Origin: JALZUV01 sp963837025
GTDB taxonomy: Bacteria; Pseudomonadota; Alphaproteobacteria; Rickettsiales; JALZUV01
Assembly: GCA_963837025.1 (NCBI GenBank)
Contig: CAWILT010000002.1
Span: forward strand, 124,001-188,000
DNA: 64,000 nucleotides
Direction of reading: 5' to 3'
Under the pieces are notes generated by a model. That model made no database searches and was not told the DNA's origin. It worked only from the letters and a program-made list of their open reading frames with translations. Below, piece after piece: positions 1 to 8,252 of this stretch. The stretch's first letter is position 1; each line of letters starts with the position of its first letter. A program made the position numbers and the translations under genes.

Positions 1-57
1 TCCATCGCGCAACTCTTGTGCGGCGCGCTTCGCCATTTGTTCACGTGTCCAAGCCAT
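1..57 (-). CDS. scoB: 3-oxoacid CoA-transferase subunit B, N-terminal fragment
   Basis: The first 19 codons of a gene that runs off the left edge. Read on the minus strand from the ATG at 57-55, the peptide begins MAWTREQMAKRAAQELRDG, the typical opening of the B subunit of succinyl-CoA:3-ketoacid (acetoacetyl) CoA transferase. This enzyme moves CoA between succinyl-CoA and acetoacetate, in ketone-body or polyhydroxybutyrate breakdown. The catalytic glutamate lies outside the window. The gene is divergent from the small gene starting at 76. Assignment rests on the N-terminus alone, but that segment is very conserved in the family. The phasin at 63.2 kb fits a polyester-storage lifestyle. Confidence 0.8.
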   Translation of the reverse strand, partial: MAWTREQMAKRAAQELRDG

Positions 58-75
58 GCTATAGGTGTAAACAAT

Positions 76-435
76 ATGAATCTTACTGACAATGAGAAAG
101 CGACAAAACGACGCCAACGCAAACAAAGTCGCCTCGAAATATTACGCAACCGTTATTGGCAAGCCACAACCGTTGATTTGCCTGAATTAGCGATTGAGCG
201 CGGATGGCAGATACAAGAAGGCCACTGTTTTCAGCGCATTATTCTCGATAATGTATGCAAGGCTGTGTGGTATGATAAAATAGTTGAACCTGCCATTTTG
301 CATATGAGCGAAGCACAGTTGCGCAAAGCAACCTATTTAGCAGAAGATTTGGTGAGCGGCGCCCGCCCGATTGAGCTATTGGATGAGCGCAGCAAGAAGT
401 GGCGTGAAAACCGATCGCCCAAATTTAAATTTTAA
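76..435 (+). CDS. Conserved hypothetical protein, 119 aa
   Basis: A small soluble, basic and charged protein of 119 residues that I cannot place in a characterised family. The ATG at 76 is chosen because an open frame reaching back to 16 would overlap the start of the divergent CoA-transferase gene and its extra 20 residues look unlike protein. The N-terminus is rich in Lys and Arg. The middle carries a patch reading QRIILDNVCKAVWYD that resembles small conserved proteins I recall from other alphaproteobacteria. The C-terminus is basic. No membrane segment or signal peptide is seen. It lies 84 bp upstream of ribH on the same strand and could be co-transcribed with it. Function unknown. Confidence 0.7.
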   Translation: MNLTDNEKATKRRQRKQSRLEILRNRYWQATTVDLPELAIERGWQIQEGHCFQRIILDNVCKAVWYDKIVEPAILHMSEAQLRKATYLAEDLVSGARPIELLDERSKKWRENRSPKFKF

Positions 436-519
436 TGGAAAAAACGCAATAAAGCTGGCAATTTGCATAGTGAGCGATTAGCTCTATCTCACAAATTTGT
501 TTTTAAAAAGGTACTATCC

Positions 520-945
520 ATGCCCCATATAATGATTGTTTCTGGCAGTTTCTATCAAGATCTAGCGGCTGAATTGCTTAAAGGGGCTATCGCTGAGTTA
601 GCGGCTCACGGCGTAACTTATGAGAAGTATCATGTGCCAGGCGCTTTGGAGATTCCACAAGTTATTCGATATGGTATTGCAACAAACAAATATGATGGGT
701 TTGTTGCATTAGGCACGGTAATACGGGGTGAAACCGCCCATTATGATATTGTAGCAGGCGAAAGTGCACGTGTGTTAATGGATTTAGCGCTACAATATCA
801 AACCCCCATCGGCAATGGTATACTCACCGTAGAAAATGACGATCAGGCTTGGGCGCGTGCTGATGTAAAACGAAAGAATAAAGGCAAAGATGCAGCCGAT
901 GCTGTACTTTCGCTGCTTAAAATCAAAAACGCACTTACGATTTAG
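520..945 (+). CDS. ribH: 6,7-dimethyl-8-ribityllumazine synthase
   Basis: Lumazine synthase, the penultimate step of riboflavin synthesis: it condenses 5-amino-6-ribitylamino-uracil with 3,4-dihydroxy-2-butanone 4-phosphate, usually as a hollow oligomer in the cytosol. Family motifs are clear: GSFY near the N-terminus, VPGALEIP, GTVIRGETAHYDIV with the catalytic His, and PIGNGILTVEN. At 141 residues it is slightly short for the family. Start set at the ATG at 520 (MPHIMIVSG), where homology begins; the open frame upstream has no family similarity. The usual neighbours ribE, ribBA and nusB are absent, so the gene is isolated from the rest of its pathway. Its 3' end overlaps the convergent gene by 11 bp. 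Confidence 0.95.
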   Translation: MPHIMIVSGSFYQDLAAELLKGAIAELAAHGVTYEKYHVPGALEIPQVIRYGIATNKYDGFVALGTVIRGETAHYDIVAGESARVLMDLALQYQTPIGNGILTVENDDQAWARADVKRKNKGKDAADAVLSLLKIKNALTI

Positions 946-1234
946 CTTCTATCTTAACTGTCTGCACCAATTCACCACATAAGCTGTAGCGGCGTATCTC
1001 ACGGCTATTTTGTTGAATCCACTCATTATTTATGATCGCTACCTGTGCGTTTTCCAAATAAGGTAGTGAGATAATCTGACATTCTATTGGCTTAAAATCA
1101 GCAATCTGATTGTTATCGGTTTCACCTATAGCGCGATGAACTAAAACTGCGGCAACAAAAATAAAACCCGCTAAAAGCAATACCCCACCTGAAATAACAA
1201 CTATTTTTAACCACTTGGGGGCTTCATCTGACAT
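935..1234 (-). CDS. Small single-pass membrane protein, 99 aa
   Basis: A 99-residue protein with a short charged N-terminus (MSDEAPKW), one strong transmembrane helix at about residues 8-32 and a C-terminal domain of about 65 residues that would lie in the periplasm. The layout (short N-terminus, one helix, then a small beta-type domain ending in a pattern like EIRRYSLCGELVQTVKIE) resembles small alphaproteobacterial membrane proteins such as the DUF6476 type, but the match is from memory and loose. The ATG at 1234 is preferred to an upstream in-frame start because the extra residues add nothing recognisable. It converges on ribH and overlaps it by 11 bp. Function unknown. Confidence 0.65.
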   Translation of the reverse strand: MSDEAPKWLKIVVISGGVLLLAGFIFVAAVLVHRAIGETDNNQIADFKPIECQIISLPYLENAQVAIINNEWIQQNSREIRRYSLCGELVQTVKIEAKS

Positions 1235-1325
1235 TTTTTCTGCAATCCCTTTACTCGTGTTGCAAAATAGCGTAACTTTCGCCAAAGTCTAACAATAACA
1301 ATAATGACTTACATTTTGAGGGAAC

Positions 1326-2372
1326 ATGCAGATATTTAGCTCTAAGAAAAACACCGCTTCAGCCGAGGCTAACCAGCCAACAGGCCCCGTTAGCAAAAAG
1401 AAAACTGCTCACGTTATTGTAACGGGCAATGAAAAAGGTGGATCAGGAAAAACCACCACCACCATGCATTTAATCGTAGCGCTTTTGCGCCTTGGTTTCA
1501 AAGTGGGCACGATTGATATTGACTCGCGCCAGCGCACGCTTTCACGTTACATGGAAAATCGCAAACATACCATTCGCAAGCAAGAAGTTACACTTCCTGA
1601 ATCCACCCATATGGTGATTCAAAAGAGTCCGTTTAATATTGTTGATGATGCACAAAGTGACGAGCGGGAGCGCTTTACCTCTGGCATTGAAACATTAATG
1701 GAAGAAAATGACTTTGTGGTGATTGATAGCCCCGGAAACGATACTTATCTATCGCGTCTTGCGCATTCTTATGCTGATACCGTCATCACACCTATCAATG
1801 ATAGCTTTGTTGATTTGGATGTATTGGCAACCGTCGATGGATCGACCATGCGGGTAATTCGCCCCTCCATTTATTCGGAAATGGTATGGGAGCAAAAGCT
1901 GAGCCGCGCCAAACGCGATGGTGGCAGCATTGAATGGATTGTGATGCGTAACCGCTTAACAACCATTGATGCTCGCAATAAACGCTATATGAATCAAGTG
2001 CTTACCGAACTTTCACGCCGTATTGGCTTTCGTGTTGCACCCGGATTTTCAGAGCGCGTAATTTATCGCGAGCTATTTTTGCAAGGCTTGACCGTGCTGG
2101 ATATTATGGATGTGAGCAATAATGTGAATGTCTCCATGTCGCATATTACAGCACGTCAGGAAGTGCGTGAGTTATTAAAAACACTTAAAATTGCAAAAAT
2201 TGACGAGCGAATTAGCGAGTTACGCACTAAGCCTGAAAAGGAAGCGGCAAAACCAGCTAAAAAAACTACTGAAAAGCCGAGTGTTTCTGAAAAAAAGCTG
2301 ACGGCGGCGACGCCTAAAGTCGTTAACCCTGCTTCTTTCAAGCAAGATAAGCGTGCTGTAGCGGCTTCTTAA
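1326..2372 (+). CDS. mipZ: MipZ, division-plane positioning ATPase
   Basis: MipZ is a ParA-superfamily ATPase that forms a gradient from the origin-bound ParB and blocks FtsZ assembly near the poles, placing the division site at midcell. Visible marks are the deviant Walker A GNEKGGSGKTTTT (residues 34-46), the Walker A' stretch IDIDSRQRTLSRY, a DSPG switch, and the MipZ-specific strings NDSFVDLDVLATVD and RVIYRELFLQGLTVLD. At 348 residues it is longer than Caulobacter MipZ (about 270): it has about 27 extra residues at the N-terminus and a Lys/Ala/Thr-rich tail of about 55 residues. The start follows a GAGGG ribosome site by 3 bases. No parA/parB are in the window. Confidence 0.95.
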   Translation: MQIFSSKKNTASAEANQPTGPVSKKKTAHVIVTGNEKGGSGKTTTTMHLIVALLRLGFKVGTIDIDSRQRTLSRYMENRKHTIRKQEVTLPESTHMVIQKSPFNIVDDAQSDERERFTSGIETLMEENDFVVIDSPGNDTYLSRLAHSYADTVITPINDSFVDLDVLATVDGSTMRVIRPSIYSEMVWEQKLSRAKRDGGSIEWIVMRNRLTTIDARNKRYMNQVLTELSRRIGFRVAPGFSERVIYRELFLQGLTVLDIMDVSNNVNVSMSHITARQEVRELLKTLKIAKIDERISELRTKPEKEAAKPAKKTTEKPSVSEKKLTAATPKVVNPASFKQDKRAVAAS

Positions 2373-2471
2373 TTGCGCATTAATGCATTTCTAACCTATT
2401 TTACTTGCAAGAGGCTTTAGCCTCGCGCTAAGTTTAGGGCAATGAACATTTAAAACTCAAAGGATATTTCA

Positions 2472-3986
2472 ATGAAAATTCATTTTTCAGCGGCATCAAA
2501 ATTTAAGGCCGAATCAAAAACTGCAAAAGGCGCATTGGTTGTGCTTTTACCGGAAGGTAAATCGCTATCAGGAAATGCGATTGAACTGGATAAACTTTGC
2601 CAAGGCAAAATAAAAAAATCGATAGGTTCAAGCCGTTTTGAAGGAAAGAATAAGCAGGTTTTGGCGCTATTAGCTCCTGAAGGTTTAAACTATGATTTAT
2701 TGCTGGTTTTGGGAACTGGCAAAACAAAAGAGCTTGATAATGATAGCCTAGAGCAGCTTGGTGGCAAATTAACCTCTGAGTTAAATGCACATGGCGTTAA
2801 ACAGGCTACCCTACTTGTTCAAGAAGGCAAAACCGATAGTCTATCAACCGATGCTATAGCCGTAGCTCTAGCCACCGGCGCTAAATTAAAATCATACCGT
2901 TTCGACAAATATAAAACGAAGCTAAAAGATTCCGATAAGCCAACGTTAGAGTCTCTTACGTTAGTTCTCGCTGATGATTCGAAAGCTAAAAAAGCATTCG
3001 ATGAGCAAGAGTTGGTGATTGAAGGCGTGTTTTTAACGCGTGATTTAGTGAATGAGCCCGGCAACGTAATAGAACCCGAAAGCTATGCAAAACTCATCAA
3101 ACAAAAACTGGGTAAAACAGGTTTGAAAATTGAAGTTTTAGGCGAAAAAGAAATGGCTAAGTTAGGCTTTGGTGCTTTATTAGGCGTGGGTCAAGGTTCT
3201 GTTAAAGAGTCCCAAATAGTGATTATGAAATGGGAAGGCGGCAAAAAAGGCGAAGCGCCTATCGCATTTGTGGGTAAAGGAGTCACTTTCGATACAGGCG
3301 GCATTAGCATTAAACCATCATCAGGTATGGAAGAGATGAAAATGGACATGGGTGGTTCAGGCGCTGTTGTAGGGCTGATGCATGTTTTGGCAGCTCGTAA
3401 AGCAAAAGCAAATGTTATTGGCGTTGTAGGTTTAGTAGAAAATATGCCCGATGGAAATGCGCAGCGCCCCGGCGATGTAGTAACCTCTTATTCAAGCCAA
3501 ACTATCGAAGTGCTTAATACCGATGCTGAAGGCCGTTTAGTGTTAGCCGATTGTTTGTGGTACACGCAAGAAAAGTTCAAACCGCAATTTATGGTTGATC
3601 TTGCCACGCTTACGGGTGCAATTTTAGTGGCGTTAGGTGAAACCACAGGCGGCCTATTCTCAAATGATGATACGCTGTCAGAGCGTTTATTAGCGGCATC
3701 CAAAGCAACGGGTGAAAAACTTTGGCGCTTGCCGATGGGGCCTGAATTTGATGAGCTCATTAATTCACCTATCGCCGATATGCAAAATATCAGCTCAGGC
3801 CGCTGGGGTGGGTCTATTACCGCTGCACAATTCCTCAAACGTTTTGTAAATGATGTGCCTTGGGCGCATTTGGATATTGCGGGGGTCGCAACGGCGAGCA
3901 AAGCCACCGACATTGCGCCTAAAGGCGGTAGTGGATTTGGGGTACGTTTGTTAAATAATATGATTAAAGAAAACTTTGAGAAATAG
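2472..3986 (+). CDS. pepA: Leucyl aminopeptidase (M17 family)
   Basis: Cytosolic dizinc aminopeptidase that removes N-terminal residues (Leu preferred) from peptides; homologues sometimes double as DNA-binding regulators. The M17 signature NTDAEGRL is at residues 349-356. Metal and catalytic residues are visible in FVGKGVTFDTGG (Lys269, Asp274) and MKMDMGGSG (Asp292), with Arg355 of the signature as the second catalytic residue. The length of 504 residues is normal. The first ~170 residues are the less conserved N-terminal domain. An AAGGA ribosome site precedes the ATG. The gene is single, ending at a strong hairpin terminator shared with the convergent metY-like gene. Confidence 0.97.
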   Translation: MKIHFSAASKFKAESKTAKGALVVLLPEGKSLSGNAIELDKLCQGKIKKSIGSSRFEGKNKQVLALLAPEGLNYDLLLVLGTGKTKELDNDSLEQLGGKLTSELNAHGVKQATLLVQEGKTDSLSTDAIAVALATGAKLKSYRFDKYKTKLKDSDKPTLESLTLVLADDSKAKKAFDEQELVIEGVFLTRDLVNEPGNVIEPESYAKLIKQKLGKTGLKIEVLGEKEMAKLGFGALLGVGQGSVKESQIVIMKWEGGKKGEAPIAFVGKGVTFDTGGISIKPSSGMEEMKMDMGGSGAVVGLMHVLAARKAKANVIGVVGLVENMPDGNAQRPGDVVTSYSSQTIEVLNTDAEGRLVLADCLWYTQEKFKPQFMVDLATLTGAILVALGETTGGLFSNDDTLSERLLAASKATGEKLWRLPMGPEFDELINSPIADMQNISSGRWGGSITAAQFLKRFVNDVPWAHLDIAGVATASKATDIAPKGGSGFGVRLLNNMIKENFEK

Positions 3987-4005
3987 TCTCACTGCTTATC
4001 TTAAT

Positions 4006-4037
4006 AAAAAAAGGGAGGCTAATGCCTCCCTTTTTTT
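4006..4037. terminator. Bidirectional intrinsic terminator between pepA and metY-like gene
   Basis: Perfect 7-bp stem GGGAGGC/GCCTCCC (4013-4019 and 4024-4030) with loop TAAT, flanked by seven A on the left and seven T on the right. The run of T lies on the correct side for both strands, so it can end both convergent transcripts. Confidence 0.93.
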
Positions 4038-4054
4038 ATATTTGTGGGATTATT

Positions 4055-5350
4055 TTAGCTAATGGCATCAAACCCGCGCTGTAAATCATTTAAAATATCG
4101 CTAACATCTTCTAAACCAACAGAAATACGCATTGTGCCATCCGTTATGCCTGCTGAAATACGATGTTCTGGAGAAAGTTGGCTGTGCGTGGTGCTTGCGG
4201 GATGAATAAGCAAGCTACGCGTATCGCCTAAATTTGCTACAATCGTAAATAATTTAAGCGCCTCAATAAACATGATGGATTCGTCCATGCCGCCTTTAAT
4301 ATCAAAGGTGAATAATGCACTAGGCCCTTCAGGCGTATATTTATCAGCCAATGCTTTATAGGGGCTATCTTTCAATCCTGAATAACTCACTTTATCAACC
4401 GCATCATGCTGAGATAACCACTCAGCCACTTTCTGCGCGTTTTCACAATGTTGGCGCATACGAATAGGCAGGGTCTCTAAGCCGCACAAGGTCATAAAGG
4501 CATTCATCGGTTGTTGGCTCGCACCAATATCACGCAAGCCCACTCCTTTAGCATGAACGAATAATGCCATTTTGCCAAATGTTTCAAAAAACTTCATGCC
4601 ATGATAGGCATCACAAGGGCCGGTCAACGCTGGAAAGCGATCATCTTTACCCCAATCAAAATTACCACCATCAATCATTGCGCCACCTAATGCGGTGCCG
4701 TTACCCGTCATATATTTAGTGGTGGAATAGGTTACTGCATTAGCGCCCCACTCTAATGGTCGCAGTAAATAAGGGGTAGCCAACGTATTATCAACAATGA
4801 GTGGAATATGATGGCGTTCGGCAATTCGCGCTACTTTTTCAATATCAACTACCACTCCACCAGGATTAGCGAGCGCTTCAACGAAAATAACACGGGTACG
4901 TTCAGTAATCGCACGTTCAAAATTATCTGTTTCATCTGGATCAACCAACGTCGATTGCCAGTTAAAATGCAGCGGAAATGTATTTTTAAGTTGACTGGTG
5001 GATCCACCATAAAGACGTTTTGAACCTACAATATGATCGCCTGGCATTACTAGAGGCAAGAATGCAAGCATTTGCGCTGCATGACCTGATGCGGCAGCAA
5101 TGGCGCCTACGCCGCCATCTAATGCGGTTAAGCGCGCTTCTAAAGCATCGGTTGTTGGATTCGTTAAACGACTGTAAATTTGGCCAAATTCGCGTAAATT
5201 GAATCGATCAGAAGCCGATTTTGCATTGGGAAATTCAAATGAAACGCTTTGGTAAATAGGAGTTTGTGGCGACCCATAAGCCGGATCGGTCGCGTTTCCG
5301 CCATGAATCGCTTTCGTTGCAAATTTCATCTCGTCTGTAGCTTTACCCAT
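4055..5350 (-). CDS. metY: O-acetylhomoserine sulfhydrylase-type PLP enzyme
   Basis: Cys/Met-metabolism PLP enzyme (431 residues) of the O-acetyl-L-homoserine aminocarboxypropyltransferase group, which makes homocysteine (or methionine) directly from O-acetylhomoserine and sulfide (or methanethiol). Evidence: the opening FATKAIHGG and TPIYQSVSFEF, the phosphate-binding ASGHAAQM region, VDNTLATPYL, and the PLP lysine in YSTTKYMTGNG (Lys212). Length and the long insertion after the PLP lysine fit the sulfhydrylase rather than cystathionine gamma-synthase (about 380). The ATG at 5350 has GGAG six bases upstream; an in-frame TTG further up overlaps that ribosome site and is less likely. It is divergent from ilvB. 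Exact substrate cannot be fixed from sequence. Confidence 0.9.
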   Translation of the reverse strand: MGKATDEMKFATKAIHGGNATDPAYGSPQTPIYQSVSFEFPNAKSASDRFNLREFGQIYSRLTNPTTDALEARLTALDGGVGAIAAASGHAAQMLAFLPLVMPGDHIVGSKRLYGGSTSQLKNTFPLHFNWQSTLVDPDETDNFERAITERTRVIFVEALANPGGVVVDIEKVARIAERHHIPLIVDNTLATPYLLRPLEWGANAVTYSTTKYMTGNGTALGGAMIDGGNFDWGKDDRFPALTGPCDAYHGMKFFETFGKMALFVHAKGVGLRDIGASQQPMNAFMTLCGLETLPIRMRQHCENAQKVAEWLSQHDAVDKVSYSGLKDSPYKALADKYTPEGPSALFTFDIKGGMDESIMFIEALKLFTIVANLGDTRSLLIHPASTTHSQLSPEHRISAGITDGTMRISVGLEDVSDILNDLQRGFDAIS

Positions 5351-5481
5351 AATATTCTCCAAATTGAATCAAAAACTGGCTGTTACATAGAGCAAAACTT
5401 TAGCAGAATAAAGCGCTAACAGTTGTAATTTAAACAATTTCACGCTAAGGCTATGGTGAAATAAGTATTTAACAGGATATC

Positions 5482-7290
5482 ATGACAGCACCTCAAAAAT
5501 CGCCTCCAGCTTTACAAGGGCAAAATACATCTACCTCCACTCCACGAAATCAAGAGATGAACGGCGCTGAAATGGTCATCAAATCTCTAGTTGATTGCGG
5601 TGCAGACACAATTTTTGGCTATCCGGGTGGCGCAGTTTTACCGCTTTACGATGCAATTTTTCAGCAAAATCACGTTCGTCATATTCTGGTGCGCCACGAA
5701 CAAGCCGCGACTCATGCTGCCGAGGGCTACGCGCGCTCTACAGGTAAGCCGGGTGTCGTTTTGGTCACTTCAGGCCCCGGCGCTACGAATGCAATAACCG
5801 GCTTAACCGATGCAATGCTCGATTCCATCCCGTTAATTTGTATTACCGGGCAAGTGCCAAGTCATCTCATCGGTTCGGATGCATTTCAAGAGGCGGATAC
5901 GACGGGTATCACGCGAGCATGCACCAAACATAATTATTTGGTGCAGAATATCAAAGACTTACCGGCCATTGTGCATGAAGCATTTCACGTTGCAACCAGT
6001 GGCCGCCCCGGCCCTGTAGTGATTGATATTCCAAAAGATATTTTAAATCAGCTCGGCCAATATGATCATAACCATCATTTTAGACGTGAGCGTTACAACC
6101 CCAAAACAGTGGGCAATATTACCAAAGTTAACGAGGCTATGGATTTAATAGCAACCGCTAAAAAACCGCTTTTCTATGTAGGCGGCGGCCTTATCAATTC
6201 AGGATTAGATGCATGTGAAGAGTTAAAGCTTTTCGTTCAGGAATCAGGCTTTCCAATTACACTAACCTTTATGGGTTTAGGCGCTTACCCTGGCACCGAT
6301 AAACAATTTTTAGAAATGCCGGGTATGCACGGATCACTTGAAGCCAATATGGCAATGTATGAATGCGACGTGATGATTGGCATTGGCGTTCGCTTTGACG
6401 ATCGCGTAACCGGCAAACTTGATGGATTTGCACCTCACTCGAAAAAAATTCAGGTAGATATTGATGCGTCATCGATCAATAAAAATGTACAGGTTGCCGT
6501 GCCAATTGTAGGGGATGCAGGAACCGTAATCCGACAAATGCGCAAAATCTGGCGAGATAGAGGCATGAAGCCTAACAGCGGCGATTTAACAAGTTGGTGG
6601 AAGCAAATTGAACTATGGCGTGCCCGTAAAAGTTTTTCCTACATTTATTCGGATGAAGAAGTTAAGCCCCAATATGCTTTGCAGCGCATCTATACCCTCG
6701 CAAAAAAGCACTCACCCTATTACACGACCGATGTTGGCCAACATCAAATGTGGACAGCACAATATGTAAAATTTGATAAACCTTATAAATGGATGAGCAG
6801 TGGCGGCTTAGGCACAATGGGTTATGGGTTACCTGCTGCGGTTGGTGTACAAATTGCCCACCCCGAAGAATTAACCATCTGTATCACCGGTGAAGCTAGT
6901 TTCATGATGAATATTCAAGAACTTTCGACGGTAGCACAATATCGCTTACCGGTTAAAATTGTTATCTTAAATAATCGCTATATGGGCATGGTACGCCAAT
7001 GGCAGGAAATGTTTCATGGCGATAGACACTCAGAAAGCTATATGGAGTCACTCCCTGATTTTCAAAAATTAGCAGAAGCATATGGTATTGCCTCATTGGA
7101 ATGTGATGATCCCGCAAAGGTAGATGAAACCATTGAAAAAATGTTGGCGATTAATGGCCCTGTGTTAGTGGATATGCGCGTATCACAAACGGAGAATGTC
7201 TATCCAATGATTCCCGCTGGCAAGGCGCATAATGAGCTTTTATTAGGGCCAGATGAACCATGGGGTGAATTAGATATTTCACAAGTTTAA
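5482..7290 (+). CDS. ilvB: Acetolactate synthase, catalytic (large) subunit
   Basis: Thiamine-diphosphate and FAD enzyme making acetolactate or acetohydroxybutyrate, the first common step of valine, leucine and isoleucine synthesis. Visible: the ThDP-activating glutamate in RHEQAATHAAEGYAR (Glu73), the preceding FGYPGGAVLPLYDA, the central domain with GVRFDDRVTG, and the C-terminal ThDP/Mg motif that runs from GEASFMMN (about residue 470) to NNRYMGMVRQW. The usual GDG is GEA here, a form I recall from other alphaproteobacterial enzymes. Length 602. The regulatory small subunit gene (ilvN/ilvH), normally next door, is not here, and ilvC sits 18 kb away. An AGGA site precedes the ATG. Confidence 0.95.
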   Translation: MTAPQKSPPALQGQNTSTSTPRNQEMNGAEMVIKSLVDCGADTIFGYPGGAVLPLYDAIFQQNHVRHILVRHEQAATHAAEGYARSTGKPGVVLVTSGPGATNAITGLTDAMLDSIPLICITGQVPSHLIGSDAFQEADTTGITRACTKHNYLVQNIKDLPAIVHEAFHVATSGRPGPVVIDIPKDILNQLGQYDHNHHFRRERYNPKTVGNITKVNEAMDLIATAKKPLFYVGGGLINSGLDACEELKLFVQESGFPITLTFMGLGAYPGTDKQFLEMPGMHGSLEANMAMYECDVMIGIGVRFDDRVTGKLDGFAPHSKKIQVDIDASSINKNVQVAVPIVGDAGTVIRQMRKIWRDRGMKPNSGDLTSWWKQIELWRARKSFSYIYSDEEVKPQYALQRIYTLAKKHSPYYTTDVGQHQMWTAQYVKFDKPYKWMSSGGLGTMGYGLPAAVGVQIAHPEELTICITGEASFMMNIQELSTVAQYRLPVKIVILNNRYMGMVRQWQEMFHGDRHSESYMESLPDFQKLAEAYGIASLECDDPAKVDETIEKMLAINGPVLVDMRVSQTENVYPMIPAGKAHNELLLGPDEPWGELDISQV

Positions 7291-7410
7291 GCGTTGATAT
7301 CGTCACAATCCACGGAAATACGTTAGCAATTCACTTTCATACATCACTATCTGTTAGAGCTAGGCGCATAATTTTGCTAAGGCTAACTCTATGATAGGTG
7401 TAACATTCAC

Positions 7411-8247
7411 GTGAAAAACTTTGGCTTTATTTTGGCGTTTACATTGGCGCTAAGTGCATGTGCTACAACTGCTAATTTAAAAGAATTGCGCAGCGTAACG
7501 CCACGTGGCACTCCTTTCGCTGTTGCATTAACCCAAAATTATTTAGAATTTAGTGAGGCAGAAGCAAAACGCTATGATTGGACCGATTCGAGCTATTTTG
7601 CCGATAAAGGGCTACGAACAGTTTACGGTCAGCCCGTTAGTCCCGAGCAAATCATTGATTGGGACATTCCGGCTGACTTAAAGCCTGAGATTATATCTGC
7701 GCGTGAATTATTGGTTAGTTTAACCGATGATGCCATGCGCACAAATAAACCGAAGCAGGCCGCTAATGCCACCTTCGCGTTTGATTGCTGGTTAGAAGAG
7801 TTAGAGGAATATACGAATGATGGAACCGATATATCCGCGTGCCAAGAGCGTTTTTATGAAGCTATTGAGGCCTTACAATTTAATGCACTCGAAGAAGCCT
7901 CAGCAATAAATAGCGAGAATACAGCCTATCTTATTTATTTTGGATATAATCAAAATGACTATGATGAAGCATCTAATCAAGTGGTTAAACAAATTATCCA
8001 TGACGTTAAAACATTAAAGCCGTCCGAAATCATTATTTATGGACATACAGACACCAGTGGAACGGAAAATTATAATATCGAACTGTCCGAGAAAAGGGCT
8101 CTCAGCGTAATTGAGGGGCTTTTAGAAGGGGGAATTATACGCGATATTATCTCTTATTTTGCATTCGGCGAGAGTGATCCTGCTATCGTGACGAAAGATG
8201 GGGTAAAAGAACCTAAAAACCGCCGTGTTGAAATCTTTTTTGGTTAG
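7411..8247 (+). CDS. OmpA-family lipoprotein
   Basis: Predicted outer-membrane lipoprotein of 278 residues. Residues 1-17 form a lipoprotein signal with lipobox LSAC and lipidation Cys17. Residues ~18-165 match no family I know and contain many acidic residues and two cysteines. The C-terminal ~110 residues are an OmpA-type peptidoglycan-binding domain: IYFGYNQNDYDEAS at its start, then GHTDTSGTENYNIELSEKRA with the conserved Asp and Arg that hold diaminopimelate, and NRRVEIFF at the end. The start is GTG at 7411, with GGTG upstream. It is followed after 5 bp by the CbiB-like gene, suggesting co-transcription. Likely role: tethering the outer membrane to the wall. Confidence 0.88.
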   Translation: MKNFGFILAFTLALSACATTANLKELRSVTPRGTPFAVALTQNYLEFSEAEAKRYDWTDSSYFADKGLRTVYGQPVSPEQIIDWDIPADLKPEIISARELLVSLTDDAMRTNKPKQAANATFAFDCWLEELEEYTNDGTDISACQERFYEAIEALQFNALEEASAINSENTAYLIYFGYNQNDYDEASNQVVKQIIHDVKTLKPSEIIIYGHTDTSGTENYNIELSEKRALSVIEGLLEGGIIRDIISYFAFGESDPAIVTKDGVKEPKNRRVEIFFG

Positions 8248-8252
8248 ATGCG

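Noticed and set aside
16..75. Upstream extension of the first plus-strand gene
   Set aside because: Overlaps the start of the divergent CoA-transferase gene on the other strand and its residues look non-protein-like; the ATG at 76 is used.
5351..5481. Possible SAM-II riboswitch in front of the metY-like gene
   Set aside because: Only a short GCTAAAG similarity; the pseudoknot pairing and the rest of the consensus are absent.
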